Source: Phytomonas francai
Lineage: Eukaryota; Euglenozoa; Kinetoplastea; Trypanosomatida; Trypanosomatidae
DNA: 59,258 bases
NCBI GenBank assembly: GCA_001766655.1
Contig: MJCC01000016.1
Span: 138,556-197,813 of the forward strand
Reading direction: 5' to 3'
The notes under the pieces are model-generated. The model worked only from the letters and a program-made list of their open reading frames with translations, did not search any database and had not been told where the DNA came from. This document shows, piece by piece, positions 19,895 to 33,277 of the stretch; position 1 is the stretch's first letter; the number at the start of each line of letters is the position of its first letter. Position numbers and translations under genes: made by a program.

Positions 19895-22800
19895 GAATCA
19901 AAAAAATTAAAAAATAAAAAATTCATGGCAAATTTTCAATTTTTAATAAACAAATTATCTTCTAAATATGAAAAAAAATGCATAAGCAAGAAGCCTGGTC
20001 GCCAAAACTGTGAAGGCAATCACTTGGACCCTACATGATTTAGGCTTCAGACCATGGTGTTAACCCCTTCCCTTGGTGTTCAGTATGCTTCATCGTAGTC
20101 AACCACTCCCAGGGTCAATACTCGATTGTGCTGGAGTGCATAAATAAAAGTTAGCAGGTAAGTCTCAATTCAAAAAAAAAATCGTGTATAAATATATTTA
20201 AAAAATTGAAATTAATCAATGTAGTTCGTTCTATGTTAATTTCAATGAAACTATAAGAGTTTTAACCATGCACGACAAAGAAATAGAAGTCATCGATTCA
20301 CACGCATCCATTCAAAATACTCATTCATAATATACTCATACAAATGCAATTTTCATCCAAGAAATATAATTCAGAAAAAAATTACACAAAAAAAAACATC
20401 CCAAATATTATACAGGGACTAATCCAAAAAAAAAAAAGACATTTGTACATGGGAGAAAGAAGCTCTAGAAACTTTACTGTGAGGAAAAAAAATTAACTCA
20501 CTAAATTTTCACCATAATCATAACTCTTGAAAAATTAAAAAACTACGAATTGCCTAATATACTGTAAATGCGCACAACGCCTGTCAATCAACAAGAATAC
20601 TATGCAAGAATCATTCAGCATCCATGAAGGTTAATAGATTCAGTTACCACTACCAAGAAGCGGTGACCGCTATATGCATAATTATAATTCTGGTATGAAA
20701 CATTTCTCACGTGCTGATAAATAACTACTTAGAAATAAAAATGTGTTCCGCCACCTTCAAATTATTTTCAACGTGTTAAAATGAATTAAATGGCACACAG
20801 GTTAATTTAATGCAGCACTAAATATCGTCATAGCAAATATCTTTGCCACACAACTGTCATTTCCACAAGCCGTCCGCGAGAAGGCAATGCGGCCAAAGTA
20901 ATGTGGCATTCGCTATAATAAAGGAAAATTAACTTTGATTGGGGGAGTTTGTCTGTGATTGGGGGTATCCGACTCCCTCGGGGAAAATTGGCTCATGGGG
21001 GGCAGCCCGCTTTCAAAATGGAACCCAATTCTGTGATGGAAACAGTTGCTGTAAAAACAAAAATGACTGCGGTGATGGGCTTTTTTTTTAAGGGGGATTG
21101 TAGAAAACGTTTATTGGGCGTATGAAAGGGACCTAGGCGCCCTTGGGTTTTCACTCGCCAAGGAATTATTTCACCCCCACCCCCACCCCTTGCAGGGAAA
21201 AGTGTGATATCTTTCTGTTTTAAAGCAATACCAGTTCAGACATATTTTTAGTATTGGGAATTGGTGCGCCCTTCCGAGCTCACCCTACTGTAGCTGAGAA
21301 CGCTCGTCTCCAATGCCCCTCTTTCATTTATCAAATGTTTGGCATTCACAACGCGACCAGGTTACCAGTCCTTATGTGAAACGCTTCCGACAAGCTGGAG
21401 CGCACCATACCATTGTGAATGAATAAGTGGTGTGCTGGGGCGTGCGCTTAACTCCTTACAAAGATTTTTGGACCAAAGACTTTGCCGAACGGGATGCAAG
21501 CATAGGACTCCTCAGCTCAGGAAATATACATACCTTCCCTGAAATAAAATATTGAAATTTATAGCTTTGACACATTTTTAGTTCTCAAAGAATTTAGATT
21601 TTAAAAATGAAGACTCCTGTTTTATAAAGAAAAGCTACCTGCATGGTGTGAGTAAAATTACCAGCGTAAAAAGTGATTTTTTAAAATGCCTATATCTCGG
21701 CCAAGAAGATTCCTGAGTATTATTAGCATCAATTGCGCATGTGAACCCTAGAGCAAAAACAACTTAAATGGTTGACCAAGCTGTTTTGGGTGGTTTGATC
21801 TTTTTTATGGGACTCTTTAGCGTTTTGAAAAAAAGGATGAGAGTATACTATTCACCCCATTTGAGACCTCTCTTATGCTAAATTGTTTACTTCGTTTGGC
21901 GCAGAGTGGATAGTTAAGCCGTCTTGATTTGTCCGTTTCGTATCTGGAATATATAACTGGAGCTCATCCCAGCCCAAGAATCTACTGTAAAAACAGAAGC
22001 GGTCATTAATTTATTTTATCTGCTATAAGAGATCACATTTGCTTAATTGGCATCTTTAATGTGGTACGTTGATTGGGGGCCTAGGATCACATTCTTGAGG
22101 CTTGGAGTAGCTGAAGCATGAATTCACTTGTGTGGAACCTAGAAGTCGGCTAATGACCCAGCACTAAACAATATATACATATAATAATTGAAAGGAAGGT
22201 TGCTCTTTAAGGGCACATCATTTAAATAATTGGTACTTCACTGAAACAACTCTCAGAATCTGTATCAGATTACTCATCAAGTCGACCAATTATAATCAAT
22301 GTGCAGGAGTCTTTTCTCTTGACATTTTTCCCGTATCCTCGCTTCTATTGCGTCATTACGTCGCTCCATTTCTACTTCCCCTGGAAACTCAGTGGATCGG
22401 TGTTACCAATATCGAAAATAGTTGAGACCAAATTCGTTTGCCTCAATGCGGTGCTGTTTCACAGATAGTCCTATATAATAGGCTAAGATGAACGAAAGAG
22501 GGGGTACAGAAAACTTCCTTCGAATACAGTACTGATGTATTTGTTATTTGGAAGGCTTTGAGGAGAAGTATCTTCATCAAACGAAATAATCGAGTACATT
22601 CTCCCTATGAAAGACTTTCCGAACGACATAATTTTCCTTCTTGTGCAGGAATGCACAGTAATCGACAAAGTGAACAAATTAAAAATTATGTAAAAGATAT
22701 TTAAAAATTTCAATGCGATCGTGTTACTAGGTGTGTAAAAAATCTTCCTTCACGATAAATCAAACGATAGCAGTACTTTTGGGGGATGCGATATATTTTA

Positions 22801-24660
22801 AGCCGCAAGTTTTATCATTATTTTGAAGCTCTACAGTGCTCCTCATATATTATTAAAAGGTGTGTATTATGCTCGCCCACTTCCTTCGGCAGTCAGTATG
22901 TATGTGGCCCCGCTTGGTCTCGCGTACGCATGCCATGGAATGTCAAAACGCAATAACATATGCATCGTGGTAGAACATTATGAGTACCATCCAAAGCAAA
23001 AAAAAGGCACATTGTTGCAAAGAGGAAGTTGATTAGCTTATGTAGTCGGAATTTATCGAGGATAAAATAGAGCTGGAAAGTGAAAACTGCTTTAATTTTT
23101 CTAAGCTTAGGAAGCGACTACACGTAGAAAGTAGGTAATAAATGCTCACCTCTAGAATAAAAGCGAATTAAATACGGAATATATTGTAAAACTACTTTGA
23201 TGCAGTGTACTGAATAATCACTTGTTTATTCCTGTCTTGGGGGTTGCTTCATCAATCTGAAAAAAAAAAGGATACATGAAAATATAGATATATAAAGAAC
23301 TACAAGTCTCTTTGATATATTCATTAGGTATTTGGGAGGATGAACCTCGCACACTGCTGTTTACTTGCTCATGGTCCTTAAGGTAGTTTTACAATTCAAA
23401 TGCCCGGCTACCCACTTGCTTATAATGGGGAAATCTTGAATATTACCTTTGAATAAATTTAAAAGGAAGTTTGAGTTCAAACCACTTAGCCGACATGGGC
23501 CTATTACTACTTCCATAAGCGCACGCGTTTGTTCTTATTACTTACCACCTGTTCGATTTTCCTCTTTCCAAAGCATATATATCATCCAAAAAGAATGTCT
23601 GTGTTTTATAGTGTATTCAATTTTAGATTGTGCAATATGGTGAAACCAAGATAATTAAAAATCTTTACAACTTCGCTCAATGTATTCGCACAAACAAGAT
23701 AATCGAGTTTTATACGCCTTCTTCCGGAGAAAACCCTCTGAATGGTCAAGCATGTATAGAAAATCATTACGCTTTCGGCAAGGGGCATGTAAATGAATAC
23801 GAGGCGATCCGTTGTGTCAAAAGTCTGCCGTTTAAATGATAAGCGTGTGTGGTAGGAAACTGAAGAAGCATAAATGACCCGTACATCAAACCCATTGTCT
23901 GTAAGATTTCCCCACTCTTGCAATTGAACGTATCACCCAAATATTATCAGCCTCGGCGAGTTGGGGTTGGTTTGGGTGAGAGAGGTGCCTTAAAGCCCCA
24001 TCTGTTCTTTCAAAGAAGAATTTAAAGGAGCATTGCCATGGGGTTACAAAGCCCATTACTTGGTTGCACAAAGTATGAGAGACTCACTATGATGATAACG
24101 CGCAGATTGTTTTATGATCGATTCATTGCGGCATTGATCATTCTATCTTTTCAAAACATATCAGCCTTGCAATAAAGATAGCATTAGTGAAAATTAAAAT
24201 TAACTGCTTTTGAAGCGCCAATGTTTTTTTGCCAATGCTACAAGTGCAAAGGAGGCCATTTTCATGCGTCAAGTGAATTTAGAAAATAGTTTTCTTAGGA
24301 TCTTTAGGGTAGCTGATCCATACTTGAGAAATAGGCTAGGAATTTTCCTGCTTTCGTTTCTCTATTAGAAAAAGACTGCTTCTTTCAATGTAAAGAAGTG
24401 AATGGTATGTGATATGGCAGAAAAATGGCATTGAGAAAACCCGTTCGCTGCGCTTCAACGGTCACTGAGGCAAGCTGTCAGGTGATCTTGGCAAGTTATT
24501 TACATCTTTGTATTCGCATTTCTGACCTCCTTGAGGAATTAAAAAGGAGGAGCCAACACACTTCCTCGTGTACGCAAATCAACTTTTCACAGTTTAAATA
24601 TAGAGACACATTCGGTGGCGGTGGTGCTTCCAACAGAGCTGGAGTGCTTTCGCTTTAGGA
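19895..24660. other. Gene-poor region with decayed plus-strand coding debris
   Basis: No intact gene in almost 4.8 kb. Several plus-strand stretches look like translated protein yet carry stops and shifts. At 21250-21560 RLQCPSFIYQMFGIHNATR and YVKRFRQAGAHHTIVNE lie in adjacent frames. At 22823-23032 VSMYVAPLGLAYACHGMSK occurs. At 23630-23839 IEFYTPSSGENPLNG occurs. At 24590-24656 TQINFSQFKYRDTFGG occurs. I do not recognise any family. The remaining sequence is AT-rich and uninformative. The common orientation is opposite to the intact genes on either side. Confidence 0.4.
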
Positions 24661-24665
24661 CTATG

Positions 24666-25890
24666 AACTCCATTAATAAAAACAAAGAAGGTTATTATTC
24701 ATTCGTCTTCAAAGTATTCTCAATACTCTGTTGTTCCAGCGCAAAGAACTCTAGAAACCACTAAGGGCTTCCATACTATTGTTTCTGAAGTCGTAGCACT
24801 CGCCAGAGAACATATTTTTGCCGTGTACCGCAATCCCGTCAATGTAGCGTACAGTGGTTGCTTTGAAATACACTGCCGTTCGATTAAGGAACATTTCGCT
24901 CCAAACTGGTAGAGTTGCTTGGAGTGCTTTTACTGTCAACATAACGCATCAGTTTAAAACTTTATTATGCAGGCTGATGCGAAGTGCTTGCAGGCTCAGG
25001 CAGCCCTGGAGCGCGTTCCTCAATCTGTGGAGTAATTGAGGACACTTTTGAAGCATACCGAGGAAGTGAAGAGGTTAGTGAAGAGTATCAAAGTAGTTGA
25101 GTGCGATGATGCAATTCTTCGCATTTCAAAAATGGAAAGCAATCTGGTTCCCATACAGCCAAATGTGTACGAATCAGCTATGAAACTGATGAAGTGGCCT
25201 GATGTTTTAGCCAAGCAGATCATCTTATCGGAAGAAGTAATAATGAAGGCTAAGCCTCAGCTTGCTGGGAATTTGAAATCGCTCTGTGCCAATACTCGAG
25301 GATATATAAAGACCCTTTCCACTTGAATTACTGAGCTTTACAACATGTTTACATTTTACATACGTGACGTCGCTTTTGAAACATGCATCAAGCTCCAAAA
25401 CCTAGTGGACCAAATTGACCTTTCTGTTAAAACTATTACAAGCCAAGAAACTCTCTTTGGGTCACCGCACGCTGATTCTTTTGAGGATTTTAATGTTTTG
25501 CGTACCCATTTTGATTAAGAATAATGCTCAGCTCACATCCCAGGCAGCTGAGGAACTTGACAAGCTTCGAGAGGATATTGTGGAACTTAAAAAGAAGCTA
25601 GAAAAGCAAAGCACTCACTTCGAGCATTGCAACGAGGATTTTCAAAAGATGCAGAAGGATGTGCAAGAAGGCGCTTTAGAGCTTTCCAAACTTGAGTCTG
25701 TTCAGGATACATCGCTAACTAAGGCTAAAGAAATGGTGCAAGAGGCTGCCGTACCATTTTCAAAGATTAAGCCCCAATCGATCCAAATGCGAAGTAAATC
25801 TTTGCGATGCAAGAAGCTAATTCCCATTTGTGCTGCTTATGGGGTTGTTGGTGAAAAAATTCCAAAGGAATCTAACCACTCCAATGGGCT
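24666..25890 (+). pseudogene. Coiled-coil protein pseudogene
   Basis: A single plus-strand frame from about 24666 to 25506 reads like a protein but holds four stops: TAG after IKEHFAPNW, TAA after HNASV, TAA at 25033-25035 and TGA after GYIKTLST (about 25324). Near 25510 a one-base shift leads into the frame with KNNAQLTSQAAEELDKLRED, a clear heptad coiled coil (LDKLREDIVELKKKLEKQ), which continues to GVVGEKIPKESNHSNG near 25890. The preserved heptads and continuity over about 400 codons make chance unlikely. The protein is unrecognised. Cytoskeletal coiled-coil proteins are common in kinetoplastids, so that is the simplest guess. Confidence 0.6.
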
Positions 25891-28700
25891 GTTGGTGGGG
25901 GGGGATGAGGAGGATGTGTGCACCTGGGTTTGTCTAATTCATTATTTGAGTTTCTACAAAAAAACGTTTAGGCCCTCCAAATTGCCTCAATTGGGGGAAA
26001 GGCTAAAAAGTTGGAAATGAGGTTTTGTAAAATATGGGAGAGGCTACACGTTTTTTATGTTAAACGAGGAAAGGATCTGCTTTCCTGCTCCAGATGCATA
26101 GATTACTTTTCACGCCTTGCAGCACCCGTAGAGAACAGTGATGAACAAGTCCGGTGTGCCAAACGTGCGCAAGGCGACCCATTGCTGATGGCTGCGTAAA
26201 ATCTTCCCCTATCCATGCACCATCACAACGATGCATTTTGCAAAAAGCCTCCGTATATTTTTCATGATCACGGTGTTTCGCTTATACAGGCCCAGAGGCG
26301 CAGGTAAGGGGGAACCTTTCTTTTGCGATCACAGCGAATTAATTGATTTACTTATTCCCCGTGCTTTGCCGCTTCCCCATCGTTGCATAGCCACTGCTAG
26401 CGTATTTTTCGCCGATGGAGGCTTCTTGATCGTGTATGCGAAGCTTTTTATGGCACTTTCAAACAATATCTCCTCTCCAACTGTGGCGTTTTCATAGTGA
26501 CATTCGCACTAGATAGCAAGGCCAACAAAAGTCTTCTGCACGCTAGGCGGGATGGAAGAGGAGTTCTTTTGTGCAACTCGGAGAGCGATCCAACGTCAAG
26601 AGAGCCGATCTTCGCGCTTTTTCCACTCTCGGGGAAATGCTGTATGAAGCAGGAAAATTGCCGTCCGGGTGCTCATACCAAGGGCTGCGTTGCCAACAAT
26701 GCTAAGATGGTGCCAAAAGGGGTTGTTTTTTGCGTGCTTGGTCAAAATATTGAGGCGTATCCCAACCCCAACCCGGTATGCGTTTCCTTTACCTTAGACC
26801 TCACATCCGCAAGGGTTTATGTGCAACTATTTCCGACCACGTGAGCCCCACAAGTCTCTTCGAACCGATTCCACTCAGCGTGTGCATCTGGAACAGCGTT
26901 CCCCATTCCCGAGGTATCCTGGGGAATATTGAGGAAGGGATGTGTAAACGAAAGTGACACATTTCCGCTGAAGTGACTGCCTTTGACGGGAAGCATGAGT
27001 TTAACATGCCAGATGAATTTCTCAAGGATGTAAACGCACATGATGGGCAGATTGCCACTCTAGGAATCCAGTCGCAGATGATCCACAGGCAAATAGCAGA
27101 GGTCTGGTCTCCGATTAAAACCCCTATAGCGGCGTGCAGAGTTGCTACAGTTTCTAGAAGCTAACATGCTTGACCTGTCGTGGGATGATCGTGTAATCAA
27201 CCCTTTTGGGGAGGCTGCGTGACCTGCACCGCTCGCAAGCAGTAGTAGTGGTATTGGGAGGACTGCACCTCCCAATCTTAAATTTTAAAGTTAGCACAGT
27301 ACAATGTGCTGCCATTTATCCTTGTAAAGAAAAACAAATGTAGCATCATCGATTTCCTCTCATCGCACTCAACTTTTTTGCACCCTCCGCACACGTTTTC
27401 GCAGCATCTCCCTTGTGTTTTGAAGAAGTCGCTTTCCGAGTCATATTCGGGCTCATGGGGATACATTGCCGAAGCGAATCACTTCCAATAGTGTAGGCGC
27501 GATTGAGAATAGCAGCACCCTAACTGAGCCTACCTCTCTATTTTTTGTGTGTCATATTTTCCCATTTTTTCAAGAATCTTAATTTTTCGCATTGTGATCT
27601 CGTACTCCGTCTGCACGCCAGCACATCTGAATTATTTAAAAGCACCGACTCCAAATCCGTTCACCTTGAGGACAATTAAGCTGCCATAAGCTGCAAAAAG
27701 TGGCACGTTAGGCTGACCAAGAGATGATAATAACCAGTAACAGCAACCTACTTGTCAATTGAGCGAACTCTACCTCTAGTCTTCGATCGCATCCCTCGAT
27801 AGGTAGCTGCAATTTTCCCCTACCTGGTGTTCACTCGCAAAAGCAACTCTGGGATCGCAATGCGAAGCACACCATCCTGTTGCGTATTGCGAGCCCCAGC
27901 CCCTATTCAACGTTATATGCCATTCAGCTTGAAGTGGTGGTCCTTGGCCTGGAAACCGATACGCCGGCAATGCGCATTGCAAACCGCTTACCTGAGCCAC
28001 ACACGGAGAACATCAAGGGCCTTAGGTCGGCCTATAATCATGATCAAAAAGGGCAATTTGTGGAAACGAAAATATAAACTAAAGCGAATGTCTTGTTGAA
28101 AGTATTTGAACACTCTTGCAATTTAAATCGGTTGCCGTTTTCCAGCGCCCAGAGGCAATGCAAACCTCCAAGAGCTTTAAGGAAGCTCGCGTTGACACGG
28201 GCTCCCAAATACCATGCCCATTATGAAAAGACACGGGTTCCGGCGTGCACACCATACCCCAACTGCTCCCCCTGCATCCTTTACAATGCATAATGATCCA
28301 ATACACACGACACGACTAAGCGATCAGGCTTCAGCGAGGCCTTTTCCATCCGATTCCCCACACCAACCGCAAGGAACACCCTCCACGTCATCAGATCCAA
28401 GCGCAATGCGAACGCACAAGGGCCGGGCAAAGATCTTCAGAAAAGTCCAGGGCGTGAAGGTGAGAGGTGCGGTATGGAAAATCCCAACAAGGGAACTATG
28501 TTTCGTGCCCATTGGCCTTCCGAGGTGTCAAGACTTGTTGGATGACTTCAAATGACGCACCTCGAGGCATTTTTCGCTTCGGCAAGGCCATCTTTTCCAC
28601 ACGCACCATCCTGGTTAGACGCGTCTCGGGTTTAATTCCCTCACACCGCAGTTTTCTTCACACATGAAAACCAAATTCAAACCGAGAAACAACCCCTAAA
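25891..28700. other. Decayed coding debris, unassigned
   Basis: No intact gene. Plus-strand protein-like patches occur at about 26097-26199 and at 27850-28077 (for example ETDTPAMRIANRLPEPHTEN), each with nearby stops or shifts. I do not recognise a family. The GC content is higher than in the AT-rich spacers, which supports former coding sequence. Confidence 0.35.
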
Positions 28701-29700
28701 TCACAGCAAAGTCCCTTGCAAATACTTGCCGCCATGTTGGCCCGAAGCCGTGATCTGCGCACATGCAACACACACCGCCTGCGGCTGCGCCAGGACAACC
28801 CCCGACGGTAGACAATTTTCCCATGGAAGCATCCCAGGGGAGGATGCAGTCCTCAAATCCACGCGAAACACAACTTTTAAAATCCCAAAACTAAACCCCA
28901 ACACCTGACCAACCCCTACAAAAACACAGATCTACAGAAATCCCCCGTTAAAGGCAATTTTACTTAACAGGTCCTGCCCCTAAACGTGATCGCTGGAACC
29001 CAATGAACGCCACACCCTCGATAACCACGGTAAACCCCAAAATCGTCACAAAACTGACCGAACAATGAAAATTCCACCACCGGATTGGATTAAAAAGCAT
29101 AGAAAACGTACAAAACCATATTCGCCCTCACCCATAAACCATCATACCGCAAAATGAAGAAACATCGCGCCACATCAAAGATCTTTTCGAAATATGAAAC
29201 ATCATGAACAAGCATCGAATCAAACCAAACACCCTTCACACCCCATGGCCTGGGCAAACACCAAGCATGCCACACATTTGTTCAAAACATGCGGCGGGCC
29301 CAAATTTTGCACCCCCCCAACTTTTGAAATCCCGATCCCAAAGGGCACGCCAACCCCACCCACCCCTGAACACATTCCCCGCCATGGCTCGCGCCCCCAC
29401 ATGCGTCCGCGAGGGGAAGTTTCGGTTTTAAATCCCCACGCAGCGCCCCCACAGAACATTAGAAAAATCCACGGAAAACGAGACAAAACGGCGCAAAAAA
29501 AAAAATTAGTATAAATCGCGCGGGGGAAATCTCAGAAACAAAAATCGACATGAGGGCAAAAACACAGAGCCTGAAAATACTTATTCGCAAGCAAATCGCC
29601 CCCGTTAAACAAAGGAAATGGCACACCTTAATTTTATTTTTTATTAAATAAAAATAATTCACGATCTGGGGAAAAAAAAAACATTTACACTTAATTGTTG
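28700..29700. other. Segment with strong A+C strand bias
   Basis: The plus strand here is markedly enriched in A and C and poor in T and G (long runs such as ACCCCAACACCTGACC). No credible coding frame is seen. The bias begins and ends rather sharply, and the segment sits between decayed coding sequence and a short repeat next to an assembly gap. It could be an uncharacterised repeat or the result of strand-asymmetric mutation. Confidence 0.45.
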
Positions 29701-29880
29701 CAAAAACAACATGCGTGGTGCGCCCACATGGTTATATGGAGCCGTGCGGCCATTACCTTGTAACAAACAACGTTCTTGTGTCACAAGGTGCAAAATTTGG
29801 TGAAAATCGACCAAGTGGTACCGACGCTTATTTGTTACAAAAACAACATGGGTGGGGCGCCCATGTCATTGTTTGTGATC
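29690..29880. repeat. Imperfect direct repeat, about 137 bp period
   Basis: The sequence beginning at 29690 (TTGTTGCAAAAACAACATG, then GCGCCCACATG) recurs at 29827 (TTGTTACAAAAACAACATG, then GCGCCCATGTC), spaced by about 137 bases. The core TTGTtxCAAAAACAAC is itself an imperfect palindrome. Two units are visible about 150 bp before a run of N, so a longer tandem array may be collapsed in the gap. Confidence 0.6.
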
Positions 29881-30031
29881 GCACGCCTCCCGTTTGGGGG
29901 TGTCATTCAGGTTCGTTTGTACGGATTATCATCGCAAGAATGGTATCAGTGCACAGTGCTCTGGTTGGTTCCGTTCTAAACGTTTCATCATTGCACCCAC
30001 AACACAAACACACACATTAAGGATCACACAC

Positions 30032-30161
30032 NNNNNNNNNNNNNNNNNNNNNNNNNNNNNNNNNNNNNNNNNNNNNNNNNNNNNNNNNNNNNNNNNNNNN
30101 NNNNNNNNNNNNNNNNNNNNNNNNNNNNNNNNNNNNNNNNNNNNNNNNNNNNNNNNNNNNN
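30032..30161. other. Assembly gap (run of N)
   Basis: 130 unresolved bases. The true gap size is unknown. The plus strand before the gap ends in a CA-rich stretch (ACACAAACACACACATT). Confidence 0.99.
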
Positions 30162-30406
30162 GTTGTCCTCATGCACTTTGCGTGTGCATCGGTCCGCTCG
30201 TCGTTATTTTTTAAATCATTGCACGCATTTCAGTAGGGGGAATACAAATCCATGGCCTTATTGGTCGTGGTGGTGGTGAGGAATATTTATTCCAATTCGG
30301 CGTAGCACATCTATCCATGCAGACGTGGATCGCACCACTCCGTTGGGTGTGTAAAGTGCATATCCACCTGTCTAGGATGGTTTTAATCCTGCGTGAGTCT
30401 TCCAGC

Positions 30407-30475
30407 ACTTTCTCCCATCCTTCGGAGGAAGCACTGTGAGNACTTTCTCCCATCCTTCGGAGGAAGCACTGTGAG
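30407..30475. repeat. 34-bp perfect duplication around a single N
   Basis: The 34 bases at 30407-30440 are repeated exactly at 30442-30475, separated by one N at 30441. This is the usual signature of two contig ends that overlap but were joined without merging. It is an assembly artefact rather than biology. The unit includes a hairpin, TCCTTCGGAGGA. Confidence 0.85.
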
Positions 30476-31287
30476 ATGGCTTCCATCATCCATTGTTAAA
30501 GGGGATGCATTGAAATCCTTAGCGGATTCTACGCATTTGCGAGCCTCACACCCCAACGGAGGGGAGGGGAGGTGCGGGTAAGTTTTTTTAGGGGATTGCA
30601 TAGTTGCATAGAGACGATTGTCGCATAGAATTGGCAGGCTCCTCGCTCGTTCCTTCCGTCTTGCCCCGGGGTCCGGTGATTGCTGTGGTGGCCGTGGGCC
30701 CCCTCGTTTCTTCTGCGGCCTCACTTCTACTTTGAATTAAATTTCATAAGGGGAAAATGGGGTAATGTAACGTCTGGTGTGTTTTTACTTTTGAGGCTTC
30801 CTGGGGCTCCCCTTTGTGGCTTAGCTCTGTCTGCCAGCGCTTTTCCACGTTCCCACCCCTCAACGGCTCAATTTTTTATAGGAAAAGAGGCTTCCGAATG
30901 TTTTATTCCATCTGAACCCACAGGAAGGCTGTTCAAAAGACGGTCCGAAAAGCAATGAATAACCGAACCCTTTTAATGAGGCAGAGCAGACCGATTATTA
31001 CGTTTCTAAGGTTTTAGTACGGCAATATTTTATCGAAAAGGGAGCTCCCCGACCGTCTTCTCAAGAATTTATAAAGATCAACTCACTTATCTCAGATAGA
31101 CCAGAGGTTAAGTACTACGAGTGGTAATTTTACTGTAAGACCAGAAGAAACTTTTTAACACTCTTGTCTTTCTTTAATTTTGAAAACAAAGTTCTGTTTG
31201 ACTTAAAATTTGTTTTTTTTTATTTACATTTGGCTCCTATTTGTTTTTTTCTTGAATATAGATTTTTGCTCACAAGATAATTTTTAC

Positions 31288-31750
<463 letters not shown>

Positions 31751-31758
31751 TGGAGTTT

Positions 31759-32325
<567 letters not shown>

Positions 32326-33277
32326 ATATTTATAAATGTAAGTAATGTCTTATAGCAGCATATTCCCGCCAAGGGTGCCTTAGTTGCACTCCGAATCCTT
32401 CTAGAACCATTTCAACCGAATGGCTGTGTGTGTGTGTGGGTGGGGGTGGGGGTGGACTTCTAGGTGCGCGCCCCCTCTCCCCTCCCCCCCCTTCTGAGAT
32501 AATATACAGTGTATTTTAGTCAAGTTTCTGAATTAAAAAGATATAGGTGACAATTTGATACATATATCTGGTGTTTCAATCTGGGGATTTTTTTTTCGCT
32601 ATTTGGCATGGTGGCTGGCCAACGACCGCTGGGCGAAGTATTTGCTTTATGCTGGAACATCTGGGTCGGGGGGCATCTCGATAAGGATAACGCAACCTTA
32701 CTCGCCATCAATTCTTGAAAAGCAGAGTCTCCAGGTGTTACGGAGTATTTCGGAGTTCTTTGTGGCGTTGTACGGTGTCTATGGCGTGCAAGACCTATTT
32801 TTAGTAGAAGAATAAAAGGATGAAGAATCTTTCGGAGTTTTGTTTAAGGAAATCAAAGCAGAAACTATCTTAAGCAGAATTTCTTCCCTAATAGTATACC
32901 GGAAACAAGATTGAATTAATGGGAACAATTATTGTAACTTGATTATAACTCAAAAAACTGCATTTAAGCACGATGAGTAAAACACCCCACAATGGCGTCC
33001 TTTCCCTGCCTGCGTAAGCGTACCCTGGAAATGGGCTGAGCCGCGAGGGAGGAAGCGAAGAAAGGGGAAAAATCTAAACAAGCCAATTGGTGAGAAAACA
33101 GTGAAATACGCAACACTAGCACTTGCCAGTTCCCAGGGAAAAGGGGGGGGGGGGGGACAGTCGAAAGGGGCGTCTATTACGTTGGCGAGAGAAATCCTCG
33201 CAATAACTAAAAGATTCCTATTCTGCTAAGACCTTGGCAGCTGCATAGTGGGAGACCAGTGAAAGCATTGTACATTC
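32326..33277. other. Spacer with possible plus-strand relic and a G14 run
   Basis: Plus-strand patches at about 32570-32815 (SPSILEKQSLQVLRSISEFF, ending DLFLVEE and TAA) look protein-like but overlap another plausible frame, so this may be a relic with a shift. A (TG)n tract lies near 32424 and a 14-base G run at 33143-33156. Nothing else is supportable. Confidence 0.35.

Noticed and set aside
21895..21970. tRNA A-box-like TGGCGCAGAGTGGATAG
   Set aside because: No matching T-arm or acceptor stem downstream.
30407..30475. 34-bp tandem duplication as a biological repeat
   Set aside because: Exactly identical copies on both sides of a single N indicate an unmerged contig overlap.
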